From NCBI GenBank assembly GCA_965262255.1, contig OZ253505.1:3472001-3536000 (forward strand): a DNA stretch of 64,000 bases, read 5' to 3'. Position numbers and translations under genes: made by a program. The stretch comes from JANQQC01 sp965262255. Lineage in GTDB: Bacteria > Pseudomonadota > Alphaproteobacteria > Caulobacterales > Hyphomonadaceae. Below are positions 46,201-55,196 of this stretch, piece after piece. The notes below the pieces were generated by a model that saw only the letters and a program-made list of their open reading frames with translations, did no database searches and was not told the origin of the DNA. Position 1 is the first letter of the stretch. The number at the start of each line of letters is the position of its first letter.

Positions 46201-49200
46201 GACCTTTGTCAGTCATTCTGGGAGTGTCATCGACGGTAAGAAAGTCGGTGTTTGGATTCAGAATAAACAAAGTAATGCTAATAACGCAACAGGCTCTAGT
46301 ACGATTACAGCTTCGGGTACAATTAGAGGAGGATTGAGTAGTTCAACAGCGAGAAACGGTCTTGAAGTTAGGCATTACGGAACGAACTTAGTTCTGTCAG
46401 CCGAAGATGTAGAAGGAACCAAGCACGGGATTGAAGCCGTTCACGGTAAAGATGGTAGCACCTCAACGGGAACGTTCACTGTTACAGTTACTGGGGATGT
46501 AACAGCCTCCGGAACGAGTGCTGAATACGGGATTTTCCTCCGTTCGTTCTCAAGCGCCCCAACGGTTTCACTGACGATTAACTCAGGAGCGAGCGTAACT
46601 GGAGTAGCGGGTGGTATAAAGGTTGAAACGATAGCTTCGAGTGGTACGACTATATCAACCATGGGAGCTATTTCAGGTACACGTAACGGGATCGTTGCTA
46701 TAAACTCATCTGGAAACAACACACTCACGATTGCAAATGATATTACAGCAACAGCTTCAGGTGCTAAAGGACTATCACTTTTTACAAATAATGGAACATC
46801 CACTGTCGTCATTAACAGTGGCACAATCACTGCCGAAGTCGCAATCTCCGACGATGAATCTAATACCTCCGTCACAGTTAACTCGGGGGCAACAGTAAGT
46901 GGAGAGATAAGACTATCTGCCGGTGTAGATGTTTTGACATTTGAAGCGGGTAGCAGTTTTGATCGCACGAAGATATTAGATGGAGGTGAAGATGCTGGCA
47001 CCGACACCTCTGTTGATGTGCTAACACTGAATTCCGTTGGAGGAGCCATAGAAACCACCAATTGGATTAACTGGGAGCGTATTGTTCTTGGAACGGGTAC
47101 AACTTTTACTGCAGGAGGAGCATTAACTGTCACGACTGACGAGCTCAAGCTTTCTGGCACGATTTCTATGGCAAATGAAACGGTCGGCGATACATTGACG
47201 GTTTCAAACAAATTCTCTGGTGATGGTGTCATAGTGATAGATATCGACTTCGTTACAGGAACGGCTGATACGGTGGTGGTCAGCGGAGATGTAACGGATG
47301 TAAAAACTATCAGAATTACAGACGAGTCGAGTCCCGGATTTATATTGGATGATTCCATTGACATTATAACGGTGGCTGGAACTGTTACGGCTTCTGCTTT
47401 CACAATAGGGAGTAGCCAGTTTGTTTCCGGGTCTTATCGGTATTCACTGCAATTTGATTCCAACACCAAAACTTTCACACTCTCAGGAGAAGCACGAAAT
47501 ATACGCTGTACCGCTTCAGCCGTTGGAGTTTATGGTTGTACCGGTAGTGTTTCTCTTTCGGAGTATTTTTTCGCCGGTGGAAGTACGAGTTTAGTTGCTA
47601 CTTTGAGTGGTGATACAACGTCTAATGTTGAAGGCGGACGGGCATTTCACTTTGTTGGACAGGCTGGCATAACGGTAACCCAAGCCTCAGAAGGTGGAAC
47701 GTTAAGTGCGTCTGGCTCAGCCACGGGAGTTGTGTATGCGTCTACAAGTGGCAATGGCAATGTTTCTATCAGTTTAACAGGAACCGCCTCATTAGAATCG
47801 AATGGTACAACAATTGAAGCAAAATCCTCTGGAAATGGAAACATTAATGTAAGGTCAACCGCCAAAGTTGCTGCTTCCCATCCAGCAGCAACTGCCATTG
47901 ATACGAAAGGAAAAGGAGCCAGAGTCGAAATTGATGTTAATGAAGTAGAAGCCGGTAGCATCGGCGTAACGGCGAAGAATGAAACTGGTGCCACGGTCGT
48001 TCAAACGCGAGGTGCTGTCACCAGCAGTGGAACGGGTGTCTATGCCTACAGCAAAGCTTCGACTGTTACCGTAAATGCGTCGGGAGCAGTTACAGCAACA
48101 AGAAGCGGACTCGTCGCGAAGAATACCGGTACGTCCGGATCTGTAACGGTACGAGCAACAGGAACGATCACTGGCAATAACGTTGCCATTTACGCGATGA
48201 GTAAGGAGGGCAGTGTCAATGTTAACGCAGTTGCTGTCTCGGGTAATGGTTCTGGTGTTGTTGCTAAGAATACCGGAACTAAAGGAACGGTAACAGTCGC
48301 AACAACTGGAGAGGTTTCTACAAGTGGCACGGCAGTTTACGCGTCTAGCGAAGAAGGCACCGTTAATGTATCGGTATCAGCTACCAATGGCAATGCTAGC
48401 GGTGTTGTTGCTAAAAACGCAGGAACATCGGGTTCTGTAACTGTAACAGCAACTCATACTGTAGAGAGTGACGGAACAGCAATCTACGCTATGAGCATGG
48501 AAGGGAGTGTTACTGTCAGTGCGCTCACGGTAACTGGAGATAGAAAAGGGATAGAGGTTAAAAACACAGGCGATGCTGGTTCTATCGCAATAACCTCGAC
48601 TGGAACGATCACAAGTAGTGGAACTGCCGTCGATGCTTCAAGTGTAAATGGTACTATTACTGTTAATCTCGCCACTGTGACGGGGAACTCAAGCGGACTA
48701 GTTCTCAAGAACACTGGCGAATCGGGATCGGTTACTGTAACGACAACTCAATTGATTAAAAGTGACGGAACAGCAATTTACGCTATGAGTAAGCAAGGGG
48801 CGGTTAATGCAACGGTTTCTAGCGTCACAGGAGGGAATTCTAGCGGCGTAGTTTTGAAAAACACCGGAACATCAGGTTCTGTTTCGATAAGAGCAACTGG
48901 GGCATTGATGGGAAGTGCAACTGTTCTCTATGCAGCAAGTAAGGAAGGAGATGTCACAATTAATGTAGGTGAGATTGGCGTCATTAGACCCTCCCCACCT
49001 CCGCCTCCAACGACCGGAACAGGAACAAATACCGGCACGAATACGGGAACAAACACCGGAACCAATACGGGGACGAACACAGGCACAAATACGGGGACGA
49101 ACACAGGCACAAATACGACACCTCCGCCTCCACCACCTCCTAACTTTGATGCCCACGGGATCATTGCTAAATCAGAAGGAGCTGGAGCCGTCTCTGTAAC

Positions 49201-51343
49201 TCTCACCGGCAACCTTGATGCAACAGGCTCTGGAGTACATGCGTATAGTAAATCTGCAGCTGTTACCGTCAATACCCGCCAAGTCAGTGCAACCAAAGAT
49301 GCGATCATCGCTACAAACTCTGGAGGAACTGGCGATGTCTCCATTACCTCTACAGGTTCCATTACGAGTCAAAGTGGTGTCGCGATCAATGCTAGGGTTC
49401 AAGGGTCCGGAGGCATTGATATAAATGCCAATGGAGACGTAACTGCTCAAAACGACACTGCTATTTCGGCTTTTGTCGCTGATAGTGGAACGACGCTCGC
49501 AATTGATGCCGGAGAAGTCTCAGGTCGACGTCACGCTATCGACGCATGGAGTGCAGGTAACGGTGCAATCACTATTAATCTCAGCGGTGATGCTACTGCC
49601 TCCGCATCAAACGCTATAAGAGCTCGTCATGACAGTAGCGGTGCCATCAACATTACGACAGCGCATTCGGTGCGGGGTGGCTCGACGGGAGCAGCTATAG
49701 AAACATCCACTTCAGGGGCTACTACGATTACTCTCAATAGAGGAGCAAATATCTCTGCGAATAGCAATGTTGCGATCAACAACGGCGAAGGCCCGTCTAC
49801 CATAACCGTAAATGCCGGAGTAACCATTGCAGGATCTATAACACTAGGCGGTGGTGACGATCGACTGACGTTTGCTTCAAACTCCTTTGGATCCTTCGTG
49901 CTTGATGGGGGAGCAGGTTCTGGAGATGTTCTCACCATTAACTCAGGTGATGTGGCATTACGAGCTAACCAGTTTGTTAACTGGGAACAGATAGTAATGT
50001 CTAATCAAACAAGCTTAGTCGTTCGGGGAGAACAAACACTTAGCGCAAACTCCCTCACGCTGACCGGAACGCTCAATATGCAAGACGGCGAAGCCAATGA
50101 TTCGCTTACCGTTTCAGGAGCTTTCATAGGCGGTGGCAGAGTGACTATTGACGTTGACTTCTCAGCTGGAAACACCGACAAACTTATAGTTCAAGGGGCT
50201 GTTTCCGGAAAAACGACGGTGAGTTTACGAGATATTTCTCGCATCGGTGGACGAGAAAGAAGTATTCCAGTCGTTAACGTGAACTCTGCAACGTCTTCAG
50301 ATGCGTTTGTCCTAGACAGAGTTTACTCGTCTGGTGGTGTTAGCTATACGATGACTTATGATTCTCAACAAAACGCTTTCGTGCTTGCTGGAATACCAGT
50401 CACCGGTCCAATGCTTACGGCAATGCCGATTACTCTATTTGATGCCTTCGCACGAGCACCGAGTATGCATCAAAGAATCGGTGGAAAACATCTCAGAGAC
50501 GGTAATGGCTCAATCAGAAAATCAACGTGGACAAGGGTAATCAGTGGAACTCGCCAATACGGAACAATGGGCGGTGGGTCATCTGAGTTTGAAACAGACA
50601 CGCTTGGTTATCAGGCAGGATATGATTTTGCTGTATTAGAGAACCCGGAGGGCGTTTGGGTCTTCTCGATAACCGCTCAAAACACTACGATCGAGACAGA
50701 TATCGTCACCAACAGTGAAACCGGATTATTTGAATCGAGTGGAATGGGGGTCGGAGCAACAGCGACGTGGTACCGCAATAATGGAATGTATCTCGATTTA
50801 CAAAGCCAGTTTAATCAGATCACAACGGATTTAAATTCGTTAAACTCTCTCAATATCTTAAATGGAGATAAAGCCTCCGCTCAGTTTATCAGTTTTGAAA
50901 TCGGACAAAGGATGAAAGTCAGTGAAGACGTTACTCTGGTGGCTCAGTTCCAAACTTCCTGGGGAAGGGTCATCTCTCAAACAGTCGATGCTCCCAATGG
51001 ATTAGCAGAGTTTGGACTTGAAGGCGGTGGAACACTCAGATTAGGTGGGGGTGCTGAATTCGGAAAACTTGGCGAGACCATGTTTGAAGGGTATCTGCGG
51101 GGTAATATCTATCACGACACCATGGACTCATGGGATGTTAATTTCGCCTCTAGAACATTCTCCGACCAGATAGAATCTCCAACCGCAATTGAGATTGTTG
51201 CTGGCGGTTCTCTTGCGATCACCAATAGGGCGATGCTTTTCATGCAAGGCACATATCGAAATACCGTTGGCGGCGACTTTCCTGACGGTACTGAACGACC
51301 GTCCGTTGGAGATTTGTCGGCAGGAGTGCGGTGGACATGGTAG
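40265..51343 (+). CDS. giant autotransporter adhesin with three passenger modules
   Basis: The protein has 3692 residues. The N terminus (about 75 residues) is a long signal with RRRILRSVSPLAITGLATLG; ATG 40379 is another possible start. Nearly all the rest is Ser/Thr/Gly/Val-rich beta-helix repeat (SISVTATG, ITTTGSI-like turns). Three modules can be told apart. Each begins with a Cys pair (near residues 77, 1165 and 2414), runs as beta-helix, and (with differences) ends with a closing region (LTFE.GS..D, LDGGAG, NW..IVLG, SGTLNM, FVSG..SY.L.FDS). Only the last is followed by the roughly 290-residue type V barrel ending in SAGVRWTW. Such proteins are surface adhesins. The triple module suggests internal duplication. 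Confidence 0.9.
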   Translation: MREQHKSALSSSSTVDHTQLGLEHLSYNNITTDHRGIRMSSSSSLSPRRRILRSVSPLAITGLATLGLWSAPGNTQSCSESVNSSTKVMTVNCSSSFTAQAGINITGSDNAVVMNIASGAALTQTGFTGVAIRVFTKGDGITLTQAAGGGVISGAQALYIRAGSDPGSGLTGSISVTLTGNITTKQNLSTGIIIRNRHFNSDDYQSGTLNLAMNNLSAGGYGINMGGGGDITITANTISADKSPIRISQYGGSGSTVTINVSTVNLTNSFAFGDIRSQGITIDSESGGNVNISAGTISGGQYPIWIEHKGTGNISISATNLSTHSAVQNNQSRGAYGVRINRNASSSGLTTITVSGTIDKSKEGIVFQHAGSSGAVTINAKTISTSQRGIIVRSQDAVTISGASSTLPLTISVSDQTNGSEAIKVARYSTAATGDISINLASANSPKFSVDIRNSGAGSISVSATGQLTTNSTASSTAIIAVNSSSSAGSVSITANNINSKNFGIYVKNQGSGGTTITGNGTITAQLDGIEVKDNNSGDVTINLTSSTSINIDNTRSTGRIGIKVAKSGAGNVSISTGSISAILEGVVAGTSSGNVTFTGRGDIIASTLSNTTGIAALKIINTSGNATITMNSGTTVSAGGASGVGIYAKGSGDISIKASTVRGTDKGIYVNTNKSVTIGPSNNSALLRASATNTASKAAIEVRRAAGSTGNITINTYDATSHSPSVLVYNSGAGNISLTSSGLLRTVASGDYTWAGIVLLNRSSSGGSINATVKNISAAQTGIFIDNSGTGESSVTVNGTVSSLLNGVYVKRTNEGNITVNLASGSNVIASGTAADLGIFAGVTSAYDSAGVTINVSGSITAGTNGIYAKSRNRPVSITVNGNITAGVTPGNRVGDPSAIRAIAEANSATITINGGTITAGTSTGASSIFVPSQTATVAINGGTIVNPIELSIRNDTLTISGGTINGNVDLKGGNDTVNIFGGTISSSVTIDGGAGDSDLINFQTGTVPDFTKFSNFEKFVLGGNATLTSVSGILGFDEVTIDGTLNLANNSANDTFQFEGDLKGNGLIILDGVFTGNSPSVDEVRVSGNLSGNLEVRINDRSTAGAPRNSTDAFTILTVSGTATSSSFTLENTSFVSGNVSYTLQFNSTSKEFSLSGTQTVLQCVESSTLGTFDCAGEIDESENITKTGGSVNIVTTLDTSATVNVSSGLAISMIGANAVSFTQETGGRALNGTGSTTGLVHAQTSGTGNVAVSLVGAVSLTTNSGNSKAIYAKGSTGNVTVSAPGALTVNASGGTIRGIEAIATTGNVSITTSAAITVSGTGGDVKALVASATTGDISILTPGAISVSASTTNGIPRVIEADATTGDVTISASGTVTLTTSGTGVARAIDVETTTGDISINVSGKVSVSDTARGAFGILALSRGGDITINTKGIELSASRYTISANNKSSSNGDINITNTGDLDGKFYIHNSGNNSITISTSGDITGSGHSAIYANHYGNGSITVTHSGDISGTNYGIYVEGQGTLTVNVTGGVISTSSSYSDYAGIYVSNQSGATGSITVNVASGASISGGGRGISVWDFGSSQDITVTATGAVTAVTNIGILAYQVRSGNVTISAHTVTASAQRGISVYMSRSGNTSGTVSTNITVMSDGSITSSNTGIYVFAENGTGINTVISAFGSVTSNSADAIYVRQTSSGGGTVSISAAGNLTASGRHGVHIRADGSGGDKTITTAGTIAAKQRGIYVKSSQSGGSITISATGAITASGKHAIAIDPRGPGAMSITTASIAAGNYGIFMDSGYSRNTSGDISVTVTGDIVVTGADTNAGSAAILIDMEGDHNGDITISVTGDVTSTGSGMRIGHYGDDSSGDVTVNMSGTMTGGRDGIVVFASGNHDISVTFTGTMSVASDGVELYLDDGYSGDLTLVVSGSVTTSGTSGTTALSAYNEASGNTSITVSGTVKSAQDYGVFQRTFSGDVTFVSHSGSVIDGKKVGVWIQNKQSNANNATGSSTITASGTIRGGLSSSTARNGLEVRHYGTNLVLSAEDVEGTKHGIEAVHGKDGSTSTGTFTVTVTGDVTASGTSAEYGIFLRSFSSAPTVSLTINSGASVTGVAGGIKVETIASSGTTISTMGAISGTRNGIVAINSSGNNTLTIANDITATASGAKGLSLFTNNGTSTVVINSGTITAEVAISDDESNTSVTVNSGATVSGEIRLSAGVDVLTFEAGSSFDRTKILDGGEDAGTDTSVDVLTLNSVGGAIETTNWINWERIVLGTGTTFTAGGALTVTTDELKLSGTISMANETVGDTLTVSNKFSGDGVIVIDIDFVTGTADTVVVSGDVTDVKTIRITDESSPGFILDDSIDIITVAGTVTASAFTIGSSQFVSGSYRYSLQFDSNTKTFTLSGEARNIRCTASAVGVYGCTGSVSLSEYFFAGGSTSLVATLSGDTTSNVEGGRAFHFVGQAGITVTQASEGGTLSASGSATGVVYASTSGNGNVSISLTGTASLESNGTTIEAKSSGNGNINVRSTAKVAASHPAATAIDTKGKGARVEIDVNEVEAGSIGVTAKNETGATVVQTRGAVTSSGTGVYAYSKASTVTVNASGAVTATRSGLVAKNTGTSGSVTVRATGTITGNNVAIYAMSKEGSVNVNAVAVSGNGSGVVAKNTGTKGTVTVATTGEVSTSGTAVYASSEEGTVNVSVSATNGNASGVVAKNAGTSGSVTVTATHTVESDGTAIYAMSMEGSVTVSALTVTGDRKGIEVKNTGDAGSIAITSTGTITSSGTAVDASSVNGTITVNLATVTGNSSGLVLKNTGESGSVTVTTTQLIKSDGTAIYAMSKQGAVNATVSSVTGGNSSGVVLKNTGTSGSVSIRATGALMGSATVLYAASKEGDVTINVGEIGVIRPSPPPPPTTGTGTNTGTNTGTNTGTNTGTNTGTNTGTNTGTNTTPPPPPPPNFDAHGIIAKSEGAGAVSVTLTGNLDATGSGVHAYSKSAAVTVNTRQVSATKDAIIATNSGGTGDVSITSTGSITSQSGVAINARVQGSGGIDINANGDVTAQNDTAISAFVADSGTTLAIDAGEVSGRRHAIDAWSAGNGAITINLSGDATASASNAIRARHDSSGAINITTAHSVRGGSTGAAIETSTSGATTITLNRGANISANSNVAINNGEGPSTITVNAGVTIAGSITLGGGDDRLTFASNSFGSFVLDGGAGSGDVLTINSGDVALRANQFVNWEQIVMSNQTSLVVRGEQTLSANSLTLTGTLNMQDGEANDSLTVSGAFIGGGRVTIDVDFSAGNTDKLIVQGAVSGKTTVSLRDISRIGGRERSIPVVNVNSATSSDAFVLDRVYSSGGVSYTMTYDSQQNAFVLAGIPVTGPMLTAMPITLFDAFARAPSMHQRIGGKHLRDGNGSIRKSTWTRVISGTRQYGTMGGGSSEFETDTLGYQAGYDFAVLENPEGVWVFSITAQNTTIETDIVTNSETGLFESSGMGVGATATWYRNNGMYLDLQSQFNQITTDLNSLNSLNILNGDKASAQFISFEIGQRMKVSEDVTLVAQFQTSWGRVISQTVDAPNGLAEFGLEGGGTLRLGGGAEFGKLGETMFEGYLRGNIYHDTMDSWDVNFASRTFSDQIESPTAIEIVAGGSLAITNRAMLFMQGTYRNTVGGDFPDGTERPSVGDLSAGVRWTW
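49016..49117 (+). repeat. tandem 12-bp units encoding Thr-Gly-Thr-Asn, with Pro-rich flanks
   Basis: About eight in-frame copies of a 12-bp unit code for TGTN, with changes mainly at third codon positions. Proline runs lie on both sides. This is a flexible linker in the third module, and copy changes would alter only its length. Confidence 0.85.
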
Positions 51344-51571
51344 GTTAAGAGTACTTAGCCATTGAACGAAGACACAGGGGAACTATCGAATTTTGAGTTA
51401 AGAATGTCTCTTAGCAAAGGAGATAAAGCAAGACAGAGGCTTTGTTCCTTTACGAGAACGATTTGAATAATTGAAGTTTCTTCTATTTCAAATTGGACAT
51501 AGGTTCTAAATCTCAAATCCTAACCAGACACAACTAAAAATTTAACTCTACCGAGATTATAGAAGTAAAAA

Positions 51572-52729
51572 ATGCCGGAAGCGTACATTATAGATGCCGT
51601 AAGAACCCCGACGGGTAAAAAGAAAGGCGGACTAGCTCATGTTCATGGCGCTGACTTAGGAGGATTTATACTTAGAACTTTGGTAGAACGAAATAATGTT
51701 CCGGCCGAAGACTATGAAGACGTGATTCTTGGATGTGTCGACACCGTCGGCCCTTTAGCTGGCGATATAGCGAGAACTTGCTGGTTAGCAGCTGGACTTC
51801 CTCTGCACGTTCCCGGCACAACAATCGACCGCCAATGCGGTAGTTCTCAGCAAGCGATTCATTTTGCTTCACAAGCTGTTATGAGTGGTACACAAGATGT
51901 TATTATAGCAGGTGGTGTACAGACTATGACCCAAGTTCCCATCTCATCGGCAATGCTAGCCGGGCAAGCTCTGGGATTCAATGATCCCTTCACAGGATCA
52001 AAAGGTTGGGTAGATAGATTTGGTGACGGACTAGTTACACAATTCAAATCCGCTGAATTGATTGCCGAAAAGTGGAACTGTTCTCGGGAAGAGATGGAAG
52101 AATATGCTGTGGAGAGTCATAACAGGGCATCAAATGCGATAGAGAAGGGATATTTCGAGACAGAAATCATGCCATTAGAGAATGTAACTATGGACGAAAC
52201 TGTTCGGAAGAACACAAGTCTAGAGAAAATGGCAGAACTTGAACCATTGCAAAAAGGAGGCCGAATAACAGCCGCTGTCTCTAGTCAGACCTGCGACGCA
52301 GCATCGGCCTTGCTTATTTGTTCTGAGGAAGCGGTCAGACGATACGAACTCAAACCAAGAGCAAGAATTCATCATATGAGTGTACTTGCAGACGATCCTA
52401 TTTGGATGTTGACAGCCCCGATTCCTGCAACCGAACACGCTTTAAAAAAGTCTAAGCTTCATTGGGAAGATATTGATTTAGTGGAGATAAATGAGGCATT
52501 CGCATCAGTTCCAATGGCTTGGTTAAAAGAAACCGGATTCCCACACTCGAAAACTAACGTTAATGGAGGAGCCATCGCTTTAGGTCATCCCCTTGGGGCA
52601 ACTGGAGCTAAGCTGATGACAACCCTCTTGAACGAACTTGAACGCAGAAAAGGCCGTTATGGCCTTCAGACCATGTGTGAAGGCGGTGGTCAAGCGAATG
52701 TTACAATTATTGAAAGACTAGGCGATTAA
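51572..52729 (+). CDS. fadA6: acetyl-CoA acetyltransferase, FadA6-like steroid thiolase
   Basis: Thiolase fold of 385 residues. The nucleophilic Cys lies in TIDRQCGSSQQAIHFASQ. Further motifs are EINEAFASVPMAWLKE, GGAIALGHPLGATGA and the Cys of TMCEGGGQAN. The N terminus (AYIIDAVRTPTGKKKGG) and IAGGVQTMTQVPISSAM closely resemble FadA6, the thiolase of the mycobacterial steroid C/D-ring pathway. It would release acetyl-CoA from a ring-derived beta-keto acyl-CoA. It heads the steroid-like gene run. Confidence 0.85.
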   Translation: MPEAYIIDAVRTPTGKKKGGLAHVHGADLGGFILRTLVERNNVPAEDYEDVILGCVDTVGPLAGDIARTCWLAAGLPLHVPGTTIDRQCGSSQQAIHFASQAVMSGTQDVIIAGGVQTMTQVPISSAMLAGQALGFNDPFTGSKGWVDRFGDGLVTQFKSAELIAEKWNCSREEMEEYAVESHNRASNAIEKGYFETEIMPLENVTMDETVRKNTSLEKMAELEPLQKGGRITAAVSSQTCDAASALLICSEEAVRRYELKPRARIHHMSVLADDPIWMLTAPIPATEHALKKSKLHWEDIDLVEINEAFASVPMAWLKETGFPHSKTNVNGGAIALGHPLGATGAKLMTTLLNELERRKGRYGLQTMCEGGGQANVTIIERLGD

Positions 52730-52901
52730 ATAGTTGTCTAGAAAATTGCAAACATGTCTGTTCGATCCTATATCTGTAATATGCCAATCCTATTTCGCAG
52801 GCACGGGCGGTGATAAATTCTCGTGGTAGTTCGTTGGGGAAGAATAATTGAGAGTGACACGCAACAAACTGCGGGGTGTTCTCAAGAAAGCTCGGAACTG
52901 T

Positions 52902-52929
52902 CTGACCGTCGTCTAGACAATTATATAAT
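52902..52929 (+). promoter_or_regulatory. possible sigma70 promoter before the SDR gene
   Basis: CTGACC and TATAAT are 16 bases apart, and the ATG follows after about 30 bases. The -35 match is weak. Confidence 0.35.
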
Positions 52930-52960
52930 CGCCAAAGACTAGATTAAGAGAAGTTGGAAC

Positions 52961-53839
52961 ATGGGAATTTGTAAAGGACGAGTAGCGATAGTGACCGGCG
53001 CAGGGGGCGGACTTGGCCGAGCGTACGCACTACGATTGGCGAAAGAGGGGGCTAAAGTTGTCGTCAACGATATCAATTCGGAAACTGCCAAGAACTGTGT
53101 TTCGGAAATTAATGAAGCAGGCGGAGAATCTATAGTAAGCACATATGATATTACAGACTATGAAGCTTCAAGCAAGATCGTAGAGGAAGCTATTCAAACA
53201 TTTGGCGATCTACACGCTCTCGTGAACAACGCGGGTAACAATCGTGATCGAATGTTTACTAGTTTGACTTCAGACGACTGGGAGGCGGTAATGAATGTTC
53301 ATCTCAAAGGACATTTCTGTATTGCTTCTCATGCCTCAAAGTATTGGAGAACAAAGTTCAAAGAAGGAAAGAGCGTTAGCGGGAGAATCATAAATACTTC
53401 GTCTGGTGCTGGATTATTCGGTTCGGTCGGACAATCTAATTATTCAGCAGCCAAAGGCGGAATTCTTTCCCTTACCCTAGTACAAGCAGCAGAACTGAGA
53501 CGATATGGAGTGACTGTTAATGCAATTGCCCCACAAGCCCGAACAGGAATGACAGCCGGTGTTTTTGATGATGTAATGAAACCTCCAGAAGACGGTAGTT
53601 TTGATACTTACGATCCTGCCAACGTTGCTCCAGCAATAGTTTGGTTGGTATCCGAACAGTCGAGTGAAGTTACAGGACGTTGTTTTGAAATCTATGGAGG
53701 AAAAATGTCATTAGTCGATGGGTATAGACGGGGGCGGGAAATTGACAAAGAGGCTCAGTTTGAAATTGAGGAATTTGGAAAGAACGTTCATCGACTAATT
53801 GAAGAAGCAGAGACACCTCAACCTGTGTATGGGGCATAG
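52961..53839 (+). CDS. SDR-family dehydrogenase (Rv3548c-like)
   Basis: The cofactor motif is VTGAGGGLGRAYAL, the NNAG is VNNAGNNRDRM, and the active-site Tyr and Lys are in QSNYSAAKGG after INTSSGAGL. A roughly 40-residue C-terminal extension (YRRGREIDKEAQFEIEEFG) resembles the SDR of steroid CoA-ester pathways and the dehydrogenase part of multifunctional enzyme 2. It probably oxidises a hydroxyacyl-CoA with NAD. It lies 10 bases before the dehydrogenase gene start at 53850. Confidence 0.85.
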   Translation: MGICKGRVAIVTGAGGGLGRAYALRLAKEGAKVVVNDINSETAKNCVSEINEAGGESIVSTYDITDYEASSKIVEEAIQTFGDLHALVNNAGNNRDRMFTSLTSDDWEAVMNVHLKGHFCIASHASKYWRTKFKEGKSVSGRIINTSSGAGLFGSVGQSNYSAAKGGILSLTLVQAAELRRYGVTVNAIAPQARTGMTAGVFDDVMKPPEDGSFDTYDPANVAPAIVWLVSEQSSEVTGRCFEIYGGKMSLVDGYRRGREIDKEAQFEIEEFGKNVHRLIEEAETPQPVYGA

Positions 53840-53849
53840 TGTTGCCATT

Positions 53850-54914
53850 ATGGATGCCAATTTTACCGAGGATCAAGAAATTATACGCAAGACGGCTGCA
53901 TCGTTTATGAATGATTGGAAGAAGTCGGGTGGGTTTAGAGCATTAGTTGAATCGTCTAAAAAAATAGACGTTGACGTATGGAATACGTTTGCAGTCAAGC
54001 TTGGTTTCTCCGGTTTAACGATACCCACAAAATTAGGAGGTTCAGGACTCGGCGCAATTGAACGAGCTCTTGTCGCTGAAGAAATGGGAAAAGTTCTTTT
54101 CATGTCGCCGTATTTTGCGACATGTGTTTTGACGACGGATGTATTGCTTTCCGCTAGAAGCGATGTAGCAGACACTATTTTGTCACGTATTACCCAAGGT
54201 ACTCTTACATCAACCATCGCCGTACTAGGTGACTTGTCTAACTCAGGTACTATTTCAGGGACAGTAAAAAACGTCATTGATGGCGGAACGGCAGACTTGA
54301 TATTTCTCGTAACCGACACTCAGATACTTTCTGTTGATAAGTCAGATACTGCTTTAACAGTTACCCCGGTTGAAACAGTCGATCAAACTCGTTCGATATG
54401 CGATCTAACATTCGACAAGATCACTCCTAAACTTGTTTTTGAAGACAAAGAGTTACGTAAGAACCTTCTTCAAGCAAAAGCTAAATCAGCAATATCGCTT
54501 GCAGCAGAACAAGTTGGAGGAGCAGAGGCCATGCTCAATGCTACAGTTGCTTATGCGAAAGAACGTAAACAGTTCGGAAAAGCGATTGGATCGTTTCAGG
54601 CGATAAAGCATCGGTGCGCCGATATGATGACAGCCGTTGAGGAAGCGCGTTCAGCTGTATATCTAGCAGCCGCTAAAGCGGAGACCGATGAACTTATTGA
54701 ATATGCCGCGATTGCGAAGTCCGTAGCATCGGAGACATTTTTCAAGGTTGCAGCAGACGCTATTCAACTCCACGGGGGTGTTGGAGTGACTTGGGACTAT
54801 GATTTACATTTCTATTTTAAGCGAGCGAGGGCTGGTCTAGCTTTGCTGGATACTCCCGAAGTATGGCGTGAACGAATCGCGGAATCTATCGAACAAAACA
54901 GTGTCGAAACATGA
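53850..54914 (+). CDS. acyl-CoA dehydrogenase (ACAD1)
   Basis: ATG 53850 is chosen because family members begin with MDxxFTxxQ. The 354-residue product has a typical helical N domain (LGFSGLTIPTKLGGSGLGAIE), a shortened middle, and a C-terminal FAD/partner region (QFGKAIGSFQAIKHRCADM, DAIQLHGGVGVTWDYDLHFY). Shorter ACADs of this kind often pair with a second chain in steroid pathways (alpha2beta2). Its stop overlaps by four bases the start codon of a decayed second dehydrogenase gene, and a decayed copy of its own 3' end lies at 60.3-60.7 kb. Oxidation of a CoA ester by FAD is expected. Confidence 0.86.
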   Translation: MDANFTEDQEIIRKTAASFMNDWKKSGGFRALVESSKKIDVDVWNTFAVKLGFSGLTIPTKLGGSGLGAIERALVAEEMGKVLFMSPYFATCVLTTDVLLSARSDVADTILSRITQGTLTSTIAVLGDLSNSGTISGTVKNVIDGGTADLIFLVTDTQILSVDKSDTALTVTPVETVDQTRSICDLTFDKITPKLVFEDKELRKNLLQAKAKSAISLAAEQVGGAEAMLNATVAYAKERKQFGKAIGSFQAIKHRCADMMTAVEEARSAVYLAAAKAETDELIEYAAIAKSVASETFFKVAADAIQLHGGVGVTWDYDLHFYFKRARAGLALLDTPEVWRERIAESIEQNSVET

Positions 54915-55040
54915 AATCAGAATTTAATTCAAAAAATGAGGATTTTCACTCTGACGCTTGAGACGAGCGGGAAGACGATTAGGTGTGCGATTATGAATCT
55001 GTTCTATAATTCTTGGTGGTAGGGCTCGGTGAGCGGATAC
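54911..55040 (+). pseudogene. decayed 5' end of the second acyl-CoA dehydrogenase gene
   Basis: From an ATG overlapping the ACAD1 stop it reads MKSEFNSKNEDFHSDA and then TGA. The intact gene at 60707 begins MNLDFTPEDEDFRSEVA. DNA similarity continues for about 120 bases (for instance the GGTGGT..GGG.TC.GTGA block near 55013) with frame breaks. It is the non-functional half of a duplicated junction. Confidence 0.78.
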
Positions 55041-55196
55041 TTGGTGACGGAGAATACGTCGTTAAAATTTCGCCTGAATTTCACAGACCGTACACAATTT
55101 GTTAGAATGTTCAAGAAACAAAATTGATTACCTTAGTTGCACAAGGTGATGTTTCCTAAACAATTCACGTGAAAGCCTAGATTCAAATATAATTGT

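Noticed and set aside
46441..47403. Long minus-strand ORFs across the autotransporter (for example 46441-47403, 41791-42237, 44083-44652)
   Set aside because: They are Val/Pro/Ile-rich mirror images of the Thr/Ser/Gly repeats on the plus strand and have no domain; open frames arise from codon bias.
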